From Caldatribacterium sp051549785 (GTDB lineage Bacteria; Atribacterota; Atribacteria; Atribacterales; Caldatribacteriaceae): a DNA stretch of 64,000 nt. The DNA lies in the NCBI RefSeq assembly GCF_051549785.1, contig NZ_CP189974.1:1-64000 (forward strand), given 5' to 3'. Positions 59,378 to 64,000 of the stretch are shown here, in pieces. The translations under genes and the position numbers were made by a program. The notes beneath the pieces are model-generated. The model worked only from the letters and a program-made list of their open reading frames with translations. It ran no database searches and was not told where the DNA came from. Each line of letters starts with the position of its first letter. Positions within the stretch are counted from its first letter, which is position 1.

Positions 59378-60917
59378 GCTTTTTCCCCTTCCTCTCCTCC
59401 CGTTTCGACCAGAAAACCTCAAGTGCCCGGCCGATTTTGAGGCGCGTCAGGCGGGGGTCGATGACCTGGTCGACATACCCCCGTTTTGCAGCCTGATAGG
59501 GATTGTAGAACTCCTGACGGTACGCTTCAAGCAGCCGTTCCCGTTCCCTTTCGGGGTCCAGAGCGCCTTCAATCTCCCGGCGAAAGATAATTTCCACCGC
59601 ACCTTCTGCGCCCATCACGGCAATTTCGGCAGTCGGCCAGGCGAAGACCACGTCTGCCCCCAGGTCCCGACTGCACATGGCAAGGTATGCCCCTCCATAG
59701 GCCTTGCGGAGGATGACCGTGATTTTCGGAACCGTGGCCTCAGAATACGCGTAGAGCATCTTTGCCCCGTGGCGGATAATTCCTCCAAACTCCTGGTTCG
59801 TTCCAGGCAGAAACCCCGGAACATCAACCAGCGTCACCAGAGGAATGTTGAAGCAATCGCAGAAGCGAATGAACCGCGACGCCTTATCCGCCGAATCGAT
59901 GTCAAGACACCCCGCCAGATGATACGGCTGATTCGCCACAATCCCCACCACATGCCCTCCAATTCGGGCAAACCCCACGACGATGTTACGGGCAAAGCTC
60001 TTGTGAACCTCGAAGAATTCCCCCTGGTCCACGATACAGCGGATGACCTCTTTCACGTCGTAGGGCTTGTTGGGGTTGGTGGGGACAATCCCAAGCAGGC
60101 GCTCCTCCTGCCGTTCCAGGGGGTCACCGGTTTCCACAAAAGGGGGGTCTTCGGCGTTGTTTGAAGGGAGGAAGGAGAGGAGTTTCCGGACCTCCCGGAA
60201 ACATTCCTCCTCGGTGCGGGCTGTAAAATGCGCAACACCGCTTCTTGTTGCGTGGGTCATGGCCCCCCCGAGTTCCTCGGCTGAAACCTCTTCTCCTGTG
60301 GCTGCCTTCACTACCTGGGGACCGGTGACGAACATCCGGCTGATGCCCTCAACCATGAAGATGAAATCCATGAGCGCTGGGGAGTACACCGCACCCCCCG
60401 CACAGGGACCGGCGATAACGGCAATTTGCGGGATGACGCCTGACGCCTGGGTATTGCGGAAGAAAATCTGTCCGTATCCTGAAAGGGAGTCGATGCCCTC
60501 CTGAATCCTTGCACCCCCCGAATCGTTGATGCCCACAAGGGGGGCACCGACTTTCAGAGCCATGTCCATGATTTTGCAGATTTTCTTGGCCTGCATCTCC
60601 CCCAGGGACCCACCCATGACGGTGAAATCCTGGGAGTACACAAAGACCACCCGGCCATCGATGGTTCCAAAGCCCGTGACCACCCCGTCGGCGGGGAGCT
60701 TCCGCTCGGGCATGCCGAATTTCTCCGCCCGGTGCTCCACGAAAAGGTCAATTTCCTCAAAGCTTCCCTCGTCAAGCAAAAGGGCAATTCGCTCTCGAGC
60801 GGTGAGCTTGCCACTTTGATGTTGCTTTTCAACAGCCTTCTCCCCACCACCCAGAAGGAGAACGGCTTCTTTCTCCCTGAGCTCTCTGAGGAGCTCCTCC
60901 ATGGTTTTGCGAGCCAT
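59358..60917 (-). CDS. Acyl-CoA carboxyltransferase (methylmalonyl-CoA decarboxylase alpha / PCC beta type)
   Basis: A 519-residue carboxyltransferase. It has GTIDGRVVFVYSQDFTVMGG, NDSGGARIQEGIDSLSGYG, the oxyanion glycines IAGPCAGGAVYSPALMDF and GGAYLAMCSRDLGADVVFAW. It moves CO2 from or to biotin on an acyl-CoA. The neighbours are biotin carrier and small subunit; a membrane beta subunit for a Na+ pump is absent here, so decarboxylase versus carboxylase cannot be decided. Confidence 0.93.
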   Translation of the reverse strand: MARKTMEELLRELREKEAVLLLGGGEKAVEKQHQSGKLTARERIALLLDEGSFEEIDLFVEHRAEKFGMPERKLPADGVVTGFGTIDGRVVFVYSQDFTVMGGSLGEMQAKKICKIMDMALKVGAPLVGINDSGGARIQEGIDSLSGYGQIFFRNTQASGVIPQIAVIAGPCAGGAVYSPALMDFIFMVEGISRMFVTGPQVVKAATGEEVSAEELGGAMTHATRSGVAHFTARTEEECFREVRKLLSFLPSNNAEDPPFVETGDPLERQEERLLGIVPTNPNKPYDVKEVIRCIVDQGEFFEVHKSFARNIVVGFARIGGHVVGIVANQPYHLAGCLDIDSADKASRFIRFCDCFNIPLVTLVDVPGFLPGTNQEFGGIIRHGAKMLYAYSEATVPKITVILRKAYGGAYLAMCSRDLGADVVFAWPTAEIAVMGAEGAVEIIFRREIEGALDPERERERLLEAYRQEFYNPYQAAKRGYVDQVIDPRLTRLKIGRALEVFWSKREERKGKKHGNFPV

Positions 60918-60970
60918 ACCTCTTTCGCCTCACAGGTTTTCGTATTTCCTACCAGATGCCACCCCGGATG

Positions 60971-61798
60971 TCAAGAGCAAGAAGGCTGCCAGGAGGGAAA
61001 GAGCACACCCTCGACATCCACGTGTACTGCCTGGAGCTCAACCCCTGTGAGGTACTCCACTCGCTCCCGGAGGTACTGCTGCAGGAAACGGCAGACCTCG
61101 GCCACCGACGAACCGTTCTGGAGCACACACGAAAGCTCCACCTCAAGACCCCGTTCCGTCCGGCGCAGATTGATGGCGGTAATCTTCTGCACCCAGGGAG
61201 TGTGCACAAGGCAGAGGAACACAAGGGTCCGCAGGGCAGCTTCACTGACGACGAGCTTTCCAAGGTAACTGAAGGGTGGACGCACTACCGTTTTCTCCCG
61301 GGAGGTGTAGAACCAGCGCCACACGCCCACGGGAAGGGCATCGGTAATGGCGCTCCAGAGATTGCGCTTGACCTCCACAAGGGGCACGGGAATGGTGTGC
61401 TTTCCCTGGGATTCCCGGGCTGCCAGAGCCATCTGAATCTCGTCAAGGGGCGCAAGGTGGAAAATATCCCAGACGACCTCAGGTTTCGGAAGCTCAAGGC
61501 GTTCGCAGATTTTCTCCACCATGGGGAGGGAAATGCCAAGGACCAGAACCTTTTCCGGGGCAAGTTCTTGAAGAGCCTTTTTGACTTCCTCCCGGTGGTT
61601 CGGGAAGTAAAAGACGGCAACCTTGGCCGCCCGGATTTTGCTGAGCTCAGCCTTTGCTGACCTCCCCGCCAGGATCCTCCCTGAGGCGATGAGCAACCCA
61701 TCGTCAACAATGCAGTCGATCCCGTGTTCCTTTGCCAGGTGAGGAGCCCGGTAACTCTTCCCCGTCCCCGTTGGTCCGACAAGGGCATACACCTTCAT
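60971..61798 (-). CDS. P-loop NTPase fused to an Asp23/Gls24-like domain
   Basis: A 275-residue protein. The N-terminal half has a Walker A, VGPTGTGKSYRA, and kinase-like segments (DDGLLIASG, VLVLGISLPMVE). The C-terminal 90 residues (VVSEAALRTLVFLCLVHTPW, CRFLQQYLRERVEYLTGVE) match the Asp23/Gls24 pattern with VHVDVEGV. The role is unknown; a nucleotide-controlled envelope or stress function is possible. It overlaps the prfB stop (ATGA). Confidence 0.75.
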   Translation of the reverse strand: MKVYALVGPTGTGKSYRAPHLAKEHGIDCIVDDGLLIASGRILAGRSAKAELSKIRAAKVAVFYFPNHREEVKKALQELAPEKVLVLGISLPMVEKICERLELPKPEVVWDIFHLAPLDEIQMALAARESQGKHTIPVPLVEVKRNLWSAITDALPVGVWRWFYTSREKTVVRPPFSYLGKLVVSEAALRTLVFLCLVHTPWVQKITAINLRRTERGLEVELSCVLQNGSSVAEVCRFLQQYLRERVEYLTGVELQAVHVDVEGVLFPSWQPSCS

Positions 61799-62890
61799 AG
61801 GCTCCGTTCCCTCTTGAGGAACGCTTCGATGAAGTCGTCGATTTCCCCATCCATCACCCGCTCAATGTTCCCCGTCTCGTGCCCTGTCCGGTGGTCCTTA
61901 ACGAGCGTGTAGGGATGGAACACATAGGTCCGGATCTGGTTCCCCCAGGCGATGTCCTTCCGTTCTCCCTTGAGTTCCTGGATTTTCTTCATCTGCTCCT
62001 GACGGTAGTATTCGTACAGACGGGCCCGGAGAATCCTCATGGCGACGGCTTTATTCTGGTGTTGGGAACGCTCGTTCTGACACTGGACCACAATACCCGT
62101 GGGGATGTGGGTGATGCGGACAGCTGAATCGGTGACGTTCACGTGCTGCCCACCGTGACCGCTTGCTCTAAAGGTCTCAATCCGGAGATCCTGGGGGTTA
62201 ATCTCCACCTTGACGTCCTCGCCGATTTCTGGAATGACGTCCACCAGGGCAAAAGTCGTGTGACGACGCCGGTTTGCATCAAAAGGAGAGATGCGGATCA
62301 GGCGGTGCACCCCGTGTTCGGAACGGAGGTACCCGTACGCGTACTCTCCCTGAACAAGGAAGGTCACGTGTTTCAGCCCCGCCTCTTCCCCTTCGAGGAT
62401 ATCGGTTACCCGGACATCGAAACCCTTGCGTTCGCAGAAACGGAGGTACATCCGGAAGAGCATCTCCACCCAGTCCTGGGACTCCGTTCCTCCCGCACCC
62501 GAGTGAATGGTCACAATGGCGTTGCACCGGTCCTCTTCCCGACGGAACAGGAGCCGGATGTCCAGGTCCTCCACGGCTTCGGAGAGCTTCCGAACCTCCT
62601 GCACGAGCTCCTGGTACTCCGGGTCCTCGGGAGCGACAAGGTGCGCAAGCTCCTCCGTATCCTCCAGGCGTTTCTTGAGCTCCAGGTACTCCTCAAACAC
62701 CTGCCGGTACTTCCGGTACTCCGCAAGGAGACGGCTCTGTTTCTCTCCGTCGCCCCAGAAATCACCCCGGGACATCTCGAACTCTATGGCCTTGATTTTT
62801 TCCGGAACCCTTTCCTCCTCAAAGATACCCTCCGATTTCCTCGAGTTTCTTTCGGATGAGGGTAAGGTCCCCGGAGAGGTCAACTTGCAT
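61795..62890 (-). CDS. prfB: Peptide chain release factor 2, with programmed +1 frameshift
   Basis: RF2 releases peptides at UGA and UAA. The GGQ loop is ASGHGGQHVNVT and the codon-recognition segment lies at about 205 (residues SPFD). The zero frame starts ATG at 62890 after AAAGGAGGAAGAACG and reads 23 codons to CTT-TGA (62819-62824). An internal SD-like GGAGGG-TAT sits just before, the usual autoregulatory site, and a +1 shift continues as EEERVPEK. The full protein is about 364 residues. Low RF2 would favour the shift. Confidence 0.95.
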
Positions 62891-62904
62891 CGTTCTTCCT
62901 CCTT

Positions 62905-64000
62905 TCACTTTTTCCCACAGCAGTATTTGTACTTGAGCCCACTCCCACAGGGGCAGGGGTCATTCCGGCCCACTTTACGCCGCGCCTCCTGGGGTTTTGG
63001 TACAGAGGCCGGTCGGGGCTTCTCCGAAGTCCTCTGGACAGAGGGCCTTCTTTCGGGAACCACCCGGACGTGGAAGAGGTACCGTAAGGCGTCTTCCCGG
63101 ATAGCGGTGACCATGTTCTGGAACATCTCAAAGGCCTCGAGCTGGTACTCCACAAAGGGGTCCTTCTGGCCCACCGCCCGGAGTCCGATACCCTCCCGGA
63201 GGTGGTCCATGTTGTGGAGGTGGTCCTTCCAGTGGTAATCCACAACCCGCAGGAGGACATAGCGCTCAATATCGCGGAAGACCTCATCACCTACCTCTTG
63301 GACCCGGTGCTCGTAGAGATGCACCAGATCCGTGTAGAGCCTCCCCTTAAGGTCCTTTGAGGTGAGCTTCAAACGTTCTTCCTCAGAGGGCTGGAATGCC
63401 ACCCCAAAAAGGAGCCGCAGGCGCTGGTTCAACCCTTCAAGGTCCCATTCCTCCGGATACACCCGCTCATTGGCATAAGCCTCAACAAGGTCGTCGATGA
63501 CCTTCTCCAGCATATCGTACACGAAGGGTCGGAGGTTCTCCTCAAAGAGCACCCGCCGCCTCTGGGCGTAGATGACCTCCCGCTGCTTGTTCATAATGTC
63601 GTCGTACTGGAGAAGGGTCTTGCGAATGCTGAAGTGGTGTCCTTCGACCCTTTTTTGAGCCGCCTCCACAAGACGGGTGACCAGGGGATGCTCGATGGGA
63701 ACTCCTTCCTCCATCCCAAAGCGAGCCATGACAGAAGACAAGCGTTCTGGAACGAAAAGCCGCAAAAGGTCATCCTCAAGGGAAAGGAAAAACTGTGACG
63801 ACCCCGGATCTCCCTGGCGTCCGGCACGGCCCCGAAGCTGATTGTCGATACGACGGCTCTCGTGGCGTTCCGTGCCAATGACGTGCAACCCTCCCAGGGT
63901 CTTCACTTCCTCGGCTTCCCTGTCGGTTTCCGCTTTGAAGCGCGCGTAGAGCTCACGGTAGACTTCTCTGGCCCGTTGCATTTCAGGGTCATCGGCAGGA
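62905..64000 (-). CDS. secA: Preprotein translocase subunit SecA, C-terminal part
   Basis: The gene continues past the right edge; about 365 residues are visible. GGLHVIGTERHESRRIDNQL then RGRAGRQGDPGSSQFFLSL is the second helicase domain with its arginine finger. The helical scaffold follows (YQLEAFEMFQNMV), and the C-terminal zinc motif is GRNDPCPCGSGLKYKYCCG. SecA drives Sec export. prfB starts 14 bases downstream, a common pairing. Confidence 0.97.
   Translation of the reverse strand, partial: PADDPEMQRAREVYRELYARFKAETDREAEEVKTLGGLHVIGTERHESRRIDNQLRGRAGRQGDPGSSQFFLSLEDDLLRLFVPERLSSVMARFGMEEGVPIEHPLVTRLVEAAQKRVEGHHFSIRKTLLQYDDIMNKQREVIYAQRRRVLFEENLRPFVYDMLEKVIDDLVEAYANERVYPEEWDLEGLNQRLRLLFGVAFQPSEEERLKLTSKDLKGRLYTDLVHLYEHRVQEVGDEVFRDIERYVLLRVVDYHWKDHLHNMDHLREGIGLRAVGQKDPFVEYQLEAFEMFQNMVTAIREDALRYLFHVRVVPERRPSVQRTSEKPRPASVPKPQEARRKVGRNDPCPCGSGLKYKYCCGKK

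Noticed and set aside
62819..62821. An in-frame stop that might make prfB a pseudogene
   Set aside because: The stop has the programmed RF2 frameshift context, so the gene is intact.
1..64000. CRISPR array or rRNA genes
   Set aside because: I saw no regular direct repeats with spacers and no rRNA signature in the window.

Overview
The window is a densely packed bacterial chromosome segment with high GC (my impression is mid-50s percent; not computed). Genes lie nose to tail with many 4-base stop/start overlaps, GTG and TTG starts are frequent, and the -35/-10 boxes I can find are close to the sigma-70 consensus. The content (T-box control of ilv/leu, a veg homologue, UPF0237/UPF0210, class II aldolases, a biotin-dependent carboxyltransferase set, hemerythrin, no respiratory genes seen) suggests an anaerobic, probably thermophilic bacterium. 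Atribacterota (OP9-like) or a deep Firmicutes-like lineage would fit, but this is inference and no rRNA is present to settle it.

Layout. Positions 1-5480 (minus) hold one housekeeping operon, rpsU-yqeY-phoH-pgpH-ybeY/cdd-era-recO, behind a promoter that matches TTGACA-17-TATAAT exactly; ybeY and cdd are fused into one gene. Positions 5644-17464 carry mgtE, a TPR lipoprotein-like gene, an arginase-fold enzyme, a divergent cysteine-rich DUF6062-like gene, transaldolase, class II FBP aldolase, a chemoreceptor, an MFS transporter, a LonB-like protease and a small ACT-like gene, followed by tRNA-Gly(TCC). Positions 18008-20105 are genomic debris: an alpha/beta hydrolase with a lost 5' end and an internal deletion, split by an IS200/IS605-type tnpB element that is itself broken. 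Positions 20123-27749 carry hemerythrin, a homocysteine methyltransferase/MTHFR fusion and a SorC-controlled sugar ABC transporter plus aldolase operon with its promoter and operator visible.

Positions 27791-33075 hold a LexA-like S24 regulator, a sigma-region-4-only protein overlapping a Spy/CpxP-like periplasmic protein, an OmpR-type two-component system, a likely ECF S component and a Dph6-type PP-loop ligase. Positions 33075-41545 are a branched-chain amino acid operon, ilvD-ilvB-ilvN-ilvC-leuA-leuC-leuD, under a T-box whose specifier reads CTC (Leu); leuB is missing and IlvC looks NADH-specific. Positions 41549-44223 hold UPF0210, UPF0237/ACT, endonuclease V and veg. About 440 bases that I cannot explain then end in a perfect 17-bp terminator hairpin before serC.

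Positions 45905-48308 have a gluconokinase-like gene and an orphan phage-type gene pair (unknown protein plus LL-H-type holin). From 48312 to the end runs a continuous minus-strand series: secA (partial), prfB with its programmed +1 frameshift, a P-loop/Asp23-like fusion, a carboxyltransferase/biotin carrier set, the DUF5693-csaB-wecG surface polymer genes, ftsE-ftsX-envC with a degenerate LytM domain, a CtpA-type protease, a divergent polysaccharide deacetylase, a thioesterase and gltX. I do not see an obviously new defence or metabolic system. The most original leads are the unexplained 44.2-44.7 kb transcript, the precisely inserted decayed tnpB element with a 23-bp perfect hairpin, the cofactor-switched IlvC, the sigma4-Spy-two-component module and the P-loop/Asp23 fusion.
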